From assembly GCA_934130935.1 (NCBI GenBank), contig CAKOYQ010000008.1, positions 1 to 64,000 of the forward strand: a DNA stretch of 64,000 nucleotides, given 5' to 3'. This DNA comes from an uncultured Clostridia bacterium (GTDB taxonomy: Bacteria > Bacillota > Clostridia > TANB77 > CAG-508). A program made the translations under genes and the position numbers. Below the pieces are notes generated by a model that was given only the letters and a program-made list of their open reading frames with translations, made no database searches and was not told the origin of the DNA. Of this stretch, positions 9,693 to 20,358 are shown in pieces (position 1 is the stretch's first letter; every line of letters starts with the position of its first letter).

Positions 9693-12600
9693 TTATTTTT
9701 TCATAGTTTTTTTCTTTATTAAAACTATTCCACCTGCTATAACTATTAATCCTACTACTGCAGATATTATATATATTGCTGTATAAGTCTTTATACCTGT
9801 TGGTGGTGTTACTATTATTCTAACTCTATCATCATCTTGTTGATGCTCACTTCCTAAAGCTGGTATATAATTACCTGGTTGATATTCTTTATCCTCTTGT
9901 GCTCTTGTATTATCTTCTACTTTCTTTATTGTCCTAGCTATTTTGCTATTAATTCCTATTATTTCAACATGATTATCATATATAGAATTATCTTCCTGAT
10001 TTGCTAATGTTGTGCTTGCATATATTGTACTTGTTTTTGTCTCGCCTGGTCCTAAATCCGCAAATGTATTTGTTTCAATAGTTTGCAATTCTCTGTTCTT
10101 TATAGTCTCATATGTCATATCTCCATCTGTGTCATTCTCTTTATATGATATATATCCATTATCTTTTAGGTAATCAGCATTTATTATTTGTGTTTCATTA
10201 TCTTCTTGTTTTTGTCTGAACCAATCTCCATTATTTACACCTTCAGGATCTCCTTCATAGTCACTTCCAACTTTACAATTAAGTCTTGAATTCATATAAT
10301 CAACTACTGTCTCTGCTGATCTTGTTATTATATTTAAACCATTCTTATCTCCATAATAATAGTAATTTGCTTGTGAGTCTGTTGTTATAAAATTCAATTT
10401 TTGGTTTTCTTCTTTTTTACTGTTAATAATATCAGTATAATCTTTTTCATAATCATAATCTTTTTCACTGTCATTTGTAGCTGTTATTGAATACCAAACT
10501 TCTAATTTTGCCCCTTGTGTCAATTCTGAGTCTAATTCTATTGTTAGCATTTTATCTAATGTTGAAAATTCAGCTATCTCTCTACCATTTTCATCTGTAT
10601 TTGTTTTAAATCCTATAGCTTTAACATAATTCATTTTGTCTTTTCTTGGATCTCCCTCTAATAGTATTTGTCCATTTGCTAATGTTAGTTTTATTTTAGA
10701 AATAGTTTTTTCTATTTTTAAATCTTCTCTTGCTCTTTCAATTATTCCAAAATCAAATACTCCCCAATCGCTTTGAAAGTCTCCACCATTTTCATCAACT
10801 TGTGCTTCTTGTGATTGTGTATATTCAACTTTTACATTAAATTCCTTACTATATGCTGACATATTTATTCCATTATTATAGTTGTCATATTTTAATGTTC
10901 CAATTTCTAATCTTTCTTTTAAATCATCTGTTGCAACTGATGTATCTACATTTTCATTCATATATAAATGCCACGTATTTGAATCTTTGCCTTGCATTAC
11001 GCTCTTAACATTATCTTCTGTTATTATTGTAGATTTGTAATTTCTTGCATTTATAAATGTCTTTCCTCCATCTATTGTTGTTTTTCTGTCTTCATCTGCA
11101 TTTCCATATGTATATTTTATAATGTAATCATCTACTACTACACCACAAGTTCCTGCTTCTCCAAATGTATAATTACCATTTGAATCAGTATATGTTATAG
11201 CTGGTTTTTTATTTGCTCCTTTTTCAGCAGATGTATCTTTGTAATATAAATATGCTGTTTCTCCTGTATTAGGATCTATTAGTTCAACTTTAACATTTTC
11301 TACGCCTTTCTCATTTTCTTCTTTTTGTCCATTTCCTAATCTTTCTTTATCCTTTTGACTTTCTTGTGTTTGTGTATCTTCATATACAATTCCTGATAGT
11401 GTCTTATAATTAGGATCTTTCTTTAATAAGAATGATGGTGCTCTATCTGTATCATCTTCATATGTGTCTACATTTCCTGGAGTTGCATTTCCTGGTGTTG
11501 AGTCAATATCTAATCCTGCATATTGTTTACCAACTTTTCCTTTTACTTCTGCTGTTTCTCTCTCTGCACATATTGTATCTTTTCCATAATGTGTTGTATA
11601 TGAGAATATTTCAGAAACATTAAATAATGTTGCATCGTCATTTAGTAGTCCTTTTATTCTATCTTGATTTACTTCAAATTCAATTTTTATTATTTCTGAT
11701 TTTGATTCTGGTTGTAATTCAACTTTATTTGTATTGTATGCTATTTTATATCCATTATTATCTCCACTTGCTTCTTGCCATCCAGATGATGTTGCTGTTC
11801 CTTGTCCTGTATATATCGTATAATTACTGTCATAGTAATTTACTATACTATTTATAGTCATTGGCAATGTATTTGATTGATTTTTTAAGATTATATTATA
11901 TGTTACATATACTCTTAAATCATCTGTGTTGTTGTAATTTACATATGCTATATCTGATGGATTTACAGGTCTACTATATGTTTGAGTATATTTGTTTCCA
12001 AATTTAACTTTGTAATCAAATAATTCTTCGTTATCTTGTATTCCTCTATTTCCATATTTATATGTATATTCTTGGCCTTTCATTATAACTCTAACTTTTT
12101 CAATATCTGATGTTATTGCTGCATCTGGTTGTTCTCTTCTTACTAATCCTAAATTCATATTTTTTATGTTCCATACATAAATTCCATCTACACTCTTTCT
12201 ACAATCTCTATTTATTGGCCCATCTTTTTCATCTGCTGAATAATAATGACATTCACTACCCTTAGAGGTATTAATTGCATCACCTATTATCTTCTTTATT
12301 GATGGTTTATTGTTTCCATCTGCCCAGTATCCACTTGGATCATTCATCTCAACTTGTTGATCACAATATATCTTTAGATAAGAACTTCCATGTGTTTCTT
12401 GGTAAACTACATGATGTCCATCTTTTTCTTCGCAATGGTCTGCACAGAACTTTTTAGTTTCTATCCATTTATTTTTTTCAGTATCTGTCAATATTTTTGT
12501 AGTAATACCTTGCGTTGAAGCTGATACTGCAAATTCTGATGCATAATTTGAGTCTGTAATTTTAGTATTTGGTAATTCTGATATTATTGCTTTATCTCCA

Positions 12601-13646
12601 TCATAAACAGCTTTATTTTCAACTTTGTCAAACTTCTCATCTAATATTGTTCTTTTTTGTTCATTTTCTTTGCCTTTAGAAGTATTATCATTTGAAAGTG
12701 TTCCATTATATTTTACTGTTGTATATTTTAGTCCATTATATTCAAACTCTATATATGAATTATTTATTTTATCATATTTTGTTTTATCTTTTATTCCGTA
12801 TGGATGGTTATACAAATCAATATCTGTTTTCAATTCATATGAACCATCTTTTCCTGTTTTTGTTGAGGCAATCTCTGAACCATCATTAGCTTTCCAATGA
12901 ACTATTATTCCTTCTAGTCTTATATCTCCCTCTTCATATTTACTATTTATTGTATTGCTTTTTGAATTTGCAATATCTTCCCAAACATATCCACTTATAT
13001 TTATATATCCTTTAACTGTTGTTTGGCCTGGCTTTGGTTCAGGAGTATCAGGTTCTTTTACATCAACTAAAACTAGTTCTTGTGGATTAGTTGACGAATT
13101 AGAATGAAGTAAATATATTCTTATTTTGTAGTCTGTTCTTTTTGCTGCAGCTTTTGCAGTATTTATATAATTATCCGCATCTACTTTAGAATCTCTACTA
13201 TCTTTTTGAAAACCATATTTACTACCTACATCTCTAACCCAATCATTCCAATAACTATATAGTGCTTGTTGTGATGGAGTATAATTTCCTTGAGTACCAT
13301 ATCCTCTTGGTGATAAAGCCCCTCCTAATATTGCTGCTAGCACTGCATTTTTATCACTATCTTTTGATAATTGTTTTCCAGATGATGTTTTCCCTTCTGC
13401 ATGTTTTCCAGTAATATCTACATATGCAATAGCTTTAAAGCTAAGCTTGTCATATCTTGTAAAACTTTTACTATGTGCTACACAATAAACATTATTAGAA
13501 TTTTCCATATCAGTTAATGAAAGATTTATTGTTCCACCATAATTTATCTTTTGAGTGGTCTTTGCTGATACCTTAGTTGACATACTTAAAATAAGTACTA
13601 ATGTAACAAATATTGTTGCTAATATAAATTTCTTCATTTTGCTCAT
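9693..13646 (-). CDS. Secreted adhesin with N-terminal thioester domain and Cna-B-like repeats
   Basis: 1317 residues. A signal peptide (about 1-28, ending VSA) is followed by a segment fitting a Gram-positive thioester domain. YCVAH holds Cys55, and the later SQQALYSYW (125-133) matches the [TS]QxA[IVL] motif with Gln126; in known members such a Cys and Gln form a reactive internal thioester that binds host surfaces covalently. Next come Cna-B/SdrD-like beta domains (GYVWEDIAN near 220, GIVYEDTQT near 750). The C-terminus has TPPTG, a possible variant sortase signal, then a hydrophobic helix and KKKTMKK. Its GGAGGTAA ribosome site overlaps the stop of the upstream adhesin gene, only 4 bases away, implying translational coupling. 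The thioester assignment is from motif and position only. No sortase gene is in the window. Confidence 0.82.
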   Translation of the reverse strand: MSKMKKFILATIFVTLVLILSMSTKVSAKTTQKINYGGTINLSLTDMENSNNVYCVAHSKSFTRYDKLSFKAIAYVDITGKHAEGKTSSGKQLSKDSDKNAVLAAILGGALSPRGYGTQGNYTPSQQALYSYWNDWVRDVGSKYGFQKDSRDSKVDADNYINTAKAAAKRTDYKIRIYLLHSNSSTNPQELVLVDVKEPDTPEPKPGQTTVKGYINISGYVWEDIANSKSNTINSKYEEGDIRLEGIIVHWKANDGSEIASTKTGKDGSYELKTDIDLYNHPYGIKDKTKYDKINNSYIEFEYNGLKYTTVKYNGTLSNDNTSKGKENEQKRTILDEKFDKVENKAVYDGDKAIISELPNTKITDSNYASEFAVSASTQGITTKILTDTEKNKWIETKKFCADHCEEKDGHHVVYQETHGSSYLKIYCDQQVEMNDPSGYWADGNNKPSIKKIIGDAINTSKGSECHYYSADEKDGPINRDCRKSVDGIYVWNIKNMNLGLVRREQPDAAITSDIEKVRVIMKGQEYTYKYGNRGIQDNEELFDYKVKFGNKYTQTYSRPVNPSDIAYVNYNNTDDLRVYVTYNIILKNQSNTLPMTINSIVNYYDSNYTIYTGQGTATSSGWQEASGDNNGYKIAYNTNKVELQPESKSEIIKIEFEVNQDRIKGLLNDDATLFNVSEIFSYTTHYGKDTICAERETAEVKGKVGKQYAGLDIDSTPGNATPGNVDTYEDDTDRAPSFLLKKDPNYKTLSGIVYEDTQTQESQKDKERLGNGQKEENEKGVENVKVELIDPNTGETAYLYYKDTSAEKGANKKPAITYTDSNGNYTFGEAGTCGVVVDDYIIKYTYGNADEDRKTTIDGGKTFINARNYKSTIITEDNVKSVMQGKDSNTWHLYMNENVDTSVATDDLKERLEIGTLKYDNYNNGINMSAYSKEFNVKVEYTQSQEAQVDENGGDFQSDWGVFDFGIIERAREDLKIEKTISKIKLTLANGQILLEGDPRKDKMNYVKAIGFKTNTDENGREIAEFSTLDKMLTIELDSELTQGAKLEVWYSITATNDSEKDYDYEKDYTDIINSKKEENQKLNFITTDSQANYYYYGDKNGLNIITRSAETVVDYMNSRLNCKVGSDYEGDPEGVNNGDWFRQKQEDNETQIINADYLKDNGYISYKENDTDGDMTYETIKNRELQTIETNTFADLGPGETKTSTIYASTTLANQEDNSIYDNHVEIIGINSKIARTIKKVEDNTRAQEDKEYQPGNYIPALGSEHQQDDDRVRIIVTPPTGIKTYTAIYIISAVVGLIVIAGGIVLIKKKTMKK

Positions 13647-13650
13647 AAGA

Positions 13651-16600
13651 TTACCTCCTTTCCTTTTTGATTCTTATTATCTTGTTTTTTATCATTAGTC
13701 TTATTGCAATAGCTATTAATATAGTATTTATCATTACTAATACTATATATGCTACCATAGAACCTCCTGTAGATACACCTATAATAACATCTGCTGCTCC
13801 CATATCATTTTCTCCAGATATATTATTATTTGGAGTTGAGTTTATATCTGAATTTCCATATTCGTTATAATCTTCTGCAATTTCTGCTCTATTATTAACT
13901 ACACCTGCATTTTCATTTGTCATTGTTTTTGTCAATACCAATTTAACTTCTTTTTCTTCTCCTGGGTTAATTGGCTCATTTGCAAGTCTTTTTGTGTATA
14001 ACTCATTTCCTGACAAATACCAATCCGGATTCAATTCAGAGTTAAATATTAGTCCATTTGATAAGTAATCTACAATATTATTTGCATATCCTACTATTTC
14101 TCCGTTGTTTTTAACTTTTATTGTGTATTCTAGTACTACAACAGAACCTACAAATTGTTTTCTATGTATTTCTATTTTCTCAAATGTAGAATCATTATAA
14201 TCATATGTTTTGGTTCCTTTACTGTTTTGTACTGATATTCTACTAATATATTTGTCTAATTGTAAGTCAAAAATCAATTTTTCTTTTAGACCTATATTAA
14301 TATTTGAAATATTATCTTCTAAATTAATTGTATCAGTCACTGCATACATTTTATCTTCGCCATTTATTGAAATATTTTTTAATACTACCTTTGAATTTAT
14401 ACTTTCATCTACTCCATCTTTCATGTAATAAGTTGGCTCATATTCATTTGTATCATATTCGAATAAGACTATATATTGACCATTTGGTATTTTTGTAAAT
14501 GCATACTCACCATTCTCATTTGTTATTGTCTCAATTATTTCTCCATTTTCTCCTTTTAAATAGTCATTTGTAGAAACATCATATAGTCTTACCTTTATTC
14601 CGCCTAAAATTTTCTCGTCTACATCTTTTGCACCATTTCTATTTTCATCTAGCCAAGCTTTACCATTTATTACATTCTTAATATTTTCTGAAGTTATCTT
14701 TAATATATGTGTTACCTCTTCTGATGTAGCTTTTGTCATTTCATATAATCTGGCTTCTGCCTTATTAGTTATTGTTTTTGCATCAATATTCTCAGTTGTA
14801 TTTTTTACTCTTGCAACAATTTTCAACATTGCTTTGTTTCCAACTGCAACATTTACTTTATATGATAAATTATTTACTATTTCTTCTGCATATGTATCAG
14901 ATTTAGCAGTTTCTGTTGATTGTAATACAAGTTGTCCATTTAAATATACTGCTTGTATCTCTAAATATTCTGATACATTATCTACAATTTCAATAACCTC
15001 TTCAATGTTTCCAGTGTTCTCTGCTTCTATATTATATTCAATTATATCCCCTTCTTTGACATATGCTTTATCTTGAGGACTTGTTAATGATATTTTTGCA
15101 TCTACCTTTTCTAATATATTTTCTAACATATTTGATCTATAAGCATTTCCACTTGAATCTTTTACAACTGCCATTGCACTTACTTTGTCAGAATTTTCTG
15201 TTGTATCTCCTTCTAATTTAAACCATGTATTTCCATTTGCTGCTATTTTATCTATGTTTACTACTTCTGGAATTTCATCATCTATTAAGTACATGTCAAA
15301 TCCTGAAGACAAACATGTCATTTTAAAGTTTTCACTTATTAATTGTAATTGTAAATTTGTTACATCTTGATTTGATAGATTTTCTACAATAACCATATAT
15401 TCCATAGTTCCACCAGAAACTATTTCATTTCCTTCTTCTACAATGTTTTTAATTGTAACTCTTATATTTGATGATACCACTTTTGTTACTAATTCAGAAC
15501 TTTCTATATTTGTGTCATTACATGTTGCTATAGCTTTATTTGATATTTGTGTTTCTGATGTTAAATCAGATTTTACTCTTACTTCATATGTTGTTGTATA
15601 TGTCTCTCCAACTGCAAGTAATGGTATTGTTGCTTTTACTTCAGTCATATCTGGGTGCTCTGTATAATATGATGTTCCTGAATGTTGATAATTTTCTTCT
15701 GGTGTTACATATACTGTTCCTGTAGGTATATTTGATTTTAGTTCAATATTTTCAAGTTTTTGAGCTCCATTATTTTTTGCAGTCATTGTATATTTTATTA
15801 CTTCTCCAGCTTTTACTGTGTCTCCGCTATTTATAGCATCTTTTCCAACTTGTGCAGATATGTTTGTTTCTAATTTTATTTCTGTTGGTGTTGCAAATCC
15901 TATTGCTATAGATTTTGTTGTTACATTTTTATCTGAATTTGTATCATAAGTAACTTCATATTCTGCATATGATATTGCATCTTTTTGTATTGGAGTTGGT
16001 AATTGTATATTATATGTTGCAGTATAATTACTTTCTGCCTTTAATTCATTTAGCTTTATTAAAAATACCTTTGCATTTGATATTGCATTTGTTGTCCAAC
16101 CATTTGATGTATTTTCTATATCTGTTGTGGCATTTGCATTTTCACTATAATATATTGTGGCATCTTGAGCTGTTATACCTTTTAATATTGTATCTAATGT
16201 ATTTGCTATCTCTTCACCTGTTATAGTATTTCCTTTTGTTGGCAACTTTCCAAATATTCTTATATTTTTAGCATCTTCTCCTATATTGTTTACTAATGCT
16301 ATATCAAAGTTCACTTCTTTTCCTGCATCTGAATTTGATATTTGTACTAATTGTTTTTCTTCATTTATTCCTTTTATTCCTGCTACATTATAAGTTTTTG
16401 AATTATGCATTGTAATCATTCCACTTGGTGCAGAAATTTCTATTTCTTTCTCAATAGAACCATTTTCAACTGCTCCATTGTCATATTGTGTTGCATTTTC
16501 GTTTGTATATGTCATTACCATCTTATCTTTTTTGCTTGGTGCTAATTTTGATAATGTTATATCTAAATCAAGTTGTAAATATAATTGTGTAGCTTCAGTT

Positions 16601-18474
16601 TCTGGATGTGCTGTTTGCTCACCTTTTAATGTTATTTCTATAACTTTTTTTGTACTATCATATGTTGAATTTACTGTAAATTCATCTGCATATAATGGTT
16701 TTACTCCATTTATATCAACTGTTTCCACAGATGATGGTAATTGTATTCTTATTGTTGGGTTTTTATATAAATCATATTGTACTCCATCTGTTATTAATTT
16801 AACTCCTAATACAACATCTTTATTTGCAGTCATTGTTGACAATGCATCTCTATTTACTGTAAATTCCGCTTTTGATACAGTGTTTTTTACTTCTATTTCT
16901 GATTCACTAGAATTTTCAACTACTGTTTGCTCTTGTTTGTCTACTGATGCAGTTCCTGTTATTGTATTCTTAGTTTTTAGAGTTTTTATAGCATTTAATT
17001 GTGACATTGTATATGTATTTTCAGCTATTGCTTTTGTATGAACAATTTCTAGTACCCCTGTAGCATTTGGATTACTTGTTGTAATTAATAATTCACTACT
17101 AGAATTTTGATAATTTATTATAATATCTCCATTTGCATCTGTTTCCGAATTTTGATTAACTAAAACTGTTGAAGTTCCATTTTTAATTTCAATATTACCA
17201 TCTTGTCCTAATATTTCTAGCATTTTTGCTTTATTAATCTTTGTTGATATATGTTTTGTATTTACTGGTAATTCACTGTTTTCTGATATTAATACATCAG
17301 GTACTTCTTTAATAGTTATTTTTTCTGGTATTTGTGAATTTGCTATCCTTAATGTAGTTGTAGTATTATATTGTGCATCTGTATTTGAAGCAATTTGCCC
17401 TTTATATATTCCAGGTGAACTTATTTTTGACTGTGTTGTTATAATTCCATTTGGTTCTTGATTCTCTATCCCTTTCATATATTTTGCAGTATATTTTGTT
17501 CCAGAATTATGTACTATTATTTCTGAATTTACATTTAATTCTAATTTATTTGCATCAACACTTTCATCATATACAAATGTTACTACCAATTCATCAAAAG
17601 AATTTTTATTCCATTTTATTGTACTATCCTCATTTTTTAATATTATCTCAACTTTTCCATCTTTATTATTCCAATCTTTTGCTGATAATGATGTTTTACC
17701 ATTTGTAGCCATTGTTCCTAATGATATAACATCAACTTTCTCTGGTTGTTTTTCACTTAGTATTGGAACATCCACATTTATAGTTGTTTGTTTTATTGGA
17801 TATTGATTATCAGATAATCTTGATTTTACTAGTGCTTGTACAATTCTTTTATTTTCATTATTTATTGAAAATATTTTGTTTGTTATTATATCTGTTGTCA
17901 ATTCTGCTGATGTGTTTTGATCTGCTTGTAAATCTAAGTTAACTTGTTTTGTGGCATCAATTTTTAATCCTTTATATGATGTTTCCATATAAGTTCCCAT
18001 TAATTTCAAGTCAGATGATTTTAATAACATATCTGATGTTAATGTATCTCCGATTGCTGGTTCTATAGCTAATTCAATAGTTTCTGTCTCTCCTGCATTT
18101 ATTTGTTTTAATTTCACTTTGTTTCCTTCTATGCTTGCAATCGAATTAGATAAAATATTATTTTTTATCTTGAAATTACTATTTTGTAACTCTAAAGTGG
18201 CATCATTTAAATACCCTTCATTTTTTACTGTAATCTCAGCATATAATCTTAAATCTTCTTTTTTTATACTTGTCTTAAGTGTTTCTACCTTTTCTCCTTT
18301 TTCATCTTTAAAGTAAGTGAAGAATTTAATATTTTTATTATTTGTTGCACTTTTATCTGATTGTACTTCTGTTGCATAACTTATTATATTTGAACCAAGT
18401 GCAAAAAAGTCAGTTGATATTAACATTGCTATCATTAATGCTGATAATATCTTTTTAATTATTTTTTTCTTCAT
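13651..18474 (-). CDS. Large secreted DUF11/SdrD-type repeat surface protein
   Basis: 1607 residues with a clear signal peptide (about 1-35, ending SYATEV). A long array of beta-rich DUF11-like and isopeptide-type repeats follows (for example the segment starting VGKDAINSGDTVKAGEVIKY). An SdrD_B/Cna-B-like domain starts near residue 1271 (GKAWLDENRNGAKDVDEK), then another DUF11-like domain, a membrane helix at about 1572-1593 and a basic tail. No LPXTG-like motif is seen before the helix, so it is probably membrane-anchored. It is the second gene of the vanW-type operon and is coupled to the thioester adhesin downstream. The first half of the giant protein at 1-7930 is its paralogue. Surface stalk or adhesin function is inferred from architecture. 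Confidence 0.82.
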   Translation of the reverse strand: MKKKIIKKILSALMIAMLISTDFFALGSNIISYATEVQSDKSATNNKNIKFFTYFKDEKGEKVETLKTSIKKEDLRLYAEITVKNEGYLNDATLELQNSNFKIKNNILSNSIASIEGNKVKLKQINAGETETIELAIEPAIGDTLTSDMLLKSSDLKLMGTYMETSYKGLKIDATKQVNLDLQADQNTSAELTTDIITNKIFSINNENKRIVQALVKSRLSDNQYPIKQTTINVDVPILSEKQPEKVDVISLGTMATNGKTSLSAKDWNNKDGKVEIILKNEDSTIKWNKNSFDELVVTFVYDESVDANKLELNVNSEIIVHNSGTKYTAKYMKGIENQEPNGIITTQSKISSPGIYKGQIASNTDAQYNTTTTLRIANSQIPEKITIKEVPDVLISENSELPVNTKHISTKINKAKMLEILGQDGNIEIKNGTSTVLVNQNSETDANGDIIINYQNSSSELLITTSNPNATGVLEIVHTKAIAENTYTMSQLNAIKTLKTKNTITGTASVDKQEQTVVENSSESEIEVKNTVSKAEFTVNRDALSTMTANKDVVLGVKLITDGVQYDLYKNPTIRIQLPSSVETVDINGVKPLYADEFTVNSTYDSTKKVIEITLKGEQTAHPETEATQLYLQLDLDITLSKLAPSKKDKMVMTYTNENATQYDNGAVENGSIEKEIEISAPSGMITMHNSKTYNVAGIKGINEEKQLVQISNSDAGKEVNFDIALVNNIGEDAKNIRIFGKLPTKGNTITGEEIANTLDTILKGITAQDATIYYSENANATTDIENTSNGWTTNAISNAKVFLIKLNELKAESNYTATYNIQLPTPIQKDAISYAEYEVTYDTNSDKNVTTKSIAIGFATPTEIKLETNISAQVGKDAINSGDTVKAGEVIKYTMTAKNNGAQKLENIELKSNIPTGTVYVTPEENYQHSGTSYYTEHPDMTEVKATIPLLAVGETYTTTYEVRVKSDLTSETQISNKAIATCNDTNIESSELVTKVVSSNIRVTIKNIVEEGNEIVSGGTMEYMVIVENLSNQDVTNLQLQLISENFKMTCLSSGFDMYLIDDEIPEVVNIDKIAANGNTWFKLEGDTTENSDKVSAMAVVKDSSGNAYRSNMLENILEKVDAKISLTSPQDKAYVKEGDIIEYNIEAENTGNIEEVIEIVDNVSEYLEIQAVYLNGQLVLQSTETAKSDTYAEEIVNNLSYKVNVAVGNKAMLKIVARVKNTTENIDAKTITNKAEARLYEMTKATSEEVTHILKITSENIKNVINGKAWLDENRNGAKDVDEKILGGIKVRLYDVSTNDYLKGENGEIIETITNENGEYAFTKIPNGQYIVLFEYDTNEYEPTYYMKDGVDESINSKVVLKNISINGEDKMYAVTDTINLEDNISNINIGLKEKLIFDLQLDKYISRISVQNSKGTKTYDYNDSTFEKIEIHRKQFVGSVVVLEYTIKVKNNGEIVGYANNIVDYLSNGLIFNSELNPDWYLSGNELYTKRLANEPINPGEEKEVKLVLTKTMTNENAGVVNNRAEIAEDYNEYGNSDINSTPNNNISGENDMGAADVIIGVSTGGSMVAYIVLVMINTILIAIAIRLMIKNKIIRIKKERR

Positions 18475-18502
18475 CTTTATCCCTCCCTTTCTATATTTTT
18501 TA

Positions 18503-20164
18503 CTATTGACCTGCTCCTACGTGTACTATTCTTTTCATTGCATTATAAGTATCTCTTGATAATAGTGTAGTTGAAACTACTTGACCATTTAGTTTTGTTA
18601 CTTTATATGCTTCTACTTTTCTTCCGTTGTTCCCAGCTTGAATCACTTTTTGTTGTCCTACTGGTAAACTTGCATCTTGAACATATTGTGTTGTATATTC
18701 TATGGTTGCTACCTTTTTTGTTTCTATTGATATATTATATTCTACTTCTTCTTTAATTCCCCATATTTGAACTGTTGCAACGCCTCCTTCTACAGTTGCC
18801 ACTATTCTTACTGGATATTTCCTAGAATTTACAAATTTAAAATCTTGCGCTCCCCATACTACTGTTGCATCTTTTCCTGCTGGTACATATGATGTTACAA
18901 ATTGATGATTTCTTCTTGTTGTCACATTTAAATTTGCCATTACAACTGCATCATATAATGTTGAAGATATTTGGCAAATTCCTCCTCCTAATCCATCTAC
19001 TACCTGACCATTTGAATATGTTGCCGCCATTTTATATCCTGCACTTATTGTTCTTTCTCCTACAACTTTGTTGTAAGAAAATTCTTCATTTGGTAATATT
19101 ACTGTTCCACTTATTTTATTTGACGCTAATTTCAAATTTGTAGTTCTACTTACATTACTTGCTTGATAATTTGTTGAGAATGTTGCTAACAAATCAGGGA
19201 ATGCTTCTGTCCCTATATCTTTTACTGTTTTTTTAGGTTTCGTAATTTTTAATGCAATTTCATATTCTGGCTTTTCTTCTTGCAACATTGCTTTTGCTGC
19301 TTCTACATCAAAATCTATTCCATTTTCTTCTGGATGTATTGTAAATGGATCTTTGGTATAATACGCATCTTTTACTTCTTTATAAATTTCATCATGTATT
19401 TTTTCTATATTTATTTTCTCTGGTATATCTTGAACTACTGGTATTTCTATTTTTTGTTCATCATCTGTATTTTCATCAAGTACTTTGTATATTTCTTCTA
19501 ATAATTTCTTTTCATCAACTTTAACACCTTCTTTTCCTGATGTTATTATTAATTTAGAATTATCATTTTCTACATAGTAACTTGGCTGAACCACTGCTCC
19601 ATCAATACTGTTATTTATATTTTGAGCAATTTGATCTATCATATCATTATCTATTGTCACTTCTATATTTATGTTTATGTTTTTGTACCATGTTTTTAAT
19701 ATTTCGAAATTTTCTTGAAATATATTTCCTTCTCTTCCTACGTCATATGCCTGTTTTATTGCATTTTCTATTTGATACCTTACTTCTAATGCTTCATATG
19801 TAATTGATGAATCAAATTCTCCATATGATAAATATATTTTCTTTTCCGACTTAGATCCATACACTTCTTCTAATTTCTTAATCGCTTCTTCTTTTGTAAG
19901 ATTAGATACATCTATATTGCTTATCGAAACTCCTTTTACTATTTTAGAGCTCTTTCTGTTTATTACTGCAAACATTGTAGAACACAATGCCAATGTAATA
20001 ACTATTATTGCAATTAGTATCAATATTAAATCTATTTTTATGTTATTATTTTTTGGAAAATCTAATTCTTTGTTTTCTTGTTCAATTTCTTTTTGGTCTA
20101 TTGTCTGAACTGCATTATTTTCTTTTTCTTTTGTTTCATCTTTTATTTCATTCATTTTACACAT
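18503..20164 (-). CDS. VanW-family envelope protein with C-terminal G5 domain
   Basis: About 553 residues. A cytoplasmic N-terminal tail of about 45 residues is followed by one membrane helix (about 44-68), two segments resembling the PG_binding_4 repeats usual in YoaR/VanW-like proteins, and a VanW domain with the hallmark GGGICQISSTLYDA. A G5-type domain ends the protein (near VGQQKVIQAGNNGRKVEAY). The family occurs in Gram-positive envelopes, but its reaction is unknown. It is the first gene of the unit leading into two adhesins, suggesting a part in placing or modifying wall-linked proteins; that is inference. The GGGGG site is only two bases before the first ATG but 11 before the ATG at 20155, so translation may begin at residue 4. 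Confidence 0.88.
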   Translation of the reverse strand: MCKMNEIKDETKEKENNAVQTIDQKEIEQENKELDFPKNNNIKIDLILILIAIIVITLALCSTMFAVINRKSSKIVKGVSISNIDVSNLTKEEAIKKLEEVYGSKSEKKIYLSYGEFDSSITYEALEVRYQIENAIKQAYDVGREGNIFQENFEILKTWYKNININIEVTIDNDMIDQIAQNINNSIDGAVVQPSYYVENDNSKLIITSGKEGVKVDEKKLLEEIYKVLDENTDDEQKIEIPVVQDIPEKINIEKIHDEIYKEVKDAYYTKDPFTIHPEENGIDFDVEAAKAMLQEEKPEYEIALKITKPKKTVKDIGTEAFPDLLATFSTNYQASNVSRTTNLKLASNKISGTVILPNEEFSYNKVVGERTISAGYKMAATYSNGQVVDGLGGGICQISSTLYDAVVMANLNVTTRRNHQFVTSYVPAGKDATVVWGAQDFKFVNSRKYPVRIVATVEGGVATVQIWGIKEEVEYNISIETKKVATIEYTTQYVQDASLPVGQQKVIQAGNNGRKVEAYKVTKLNGQVVSTTLLSRDTYNAMKRIVHVGAGQ

Positions 20165-20178
20165 TTCCCCCTTATTCT

Positions 20179-20207
20179 ATAATACCATATTTTTGTAATT
20201 TTGACAA
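20179..20207 (-). promoter_or_regulatory. Predicted promoter of the vanW-like/adhesin operon
   Basis: On the minus strand TTGTCA and TATTAT are separated by 17 bases, ending about 15 bases before the first start codon. It is divergent from the promoter at 20299-20327. Confidence 0.6.
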
Positions 20208-20298
20208 TTTTTTTAGCAAAATTTCTTTAATAATATATATGTTTTTTTTGGTTTTTTATTACATTTCAAAAAATTTTACATTTTTTTTAAAAAAATAC

Positions 20299-20327
20299 TT
20301 GAATATTGTAAAATTTAATATTATAAT
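20299..20327 (+). promoter_or_regulatory. Predicted promoter of the starch-binding-like gene
   Basis: TTGAAT and TATAAT with a 17-base spacer, about 30 bases before the AAAGGAG ribosome site of the gene that starts at 20359. Confidence 0.65.
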
Positions 20328-20358
20328 AAAGCTAACAAAAGATAAAGGAGTTTTTAAA

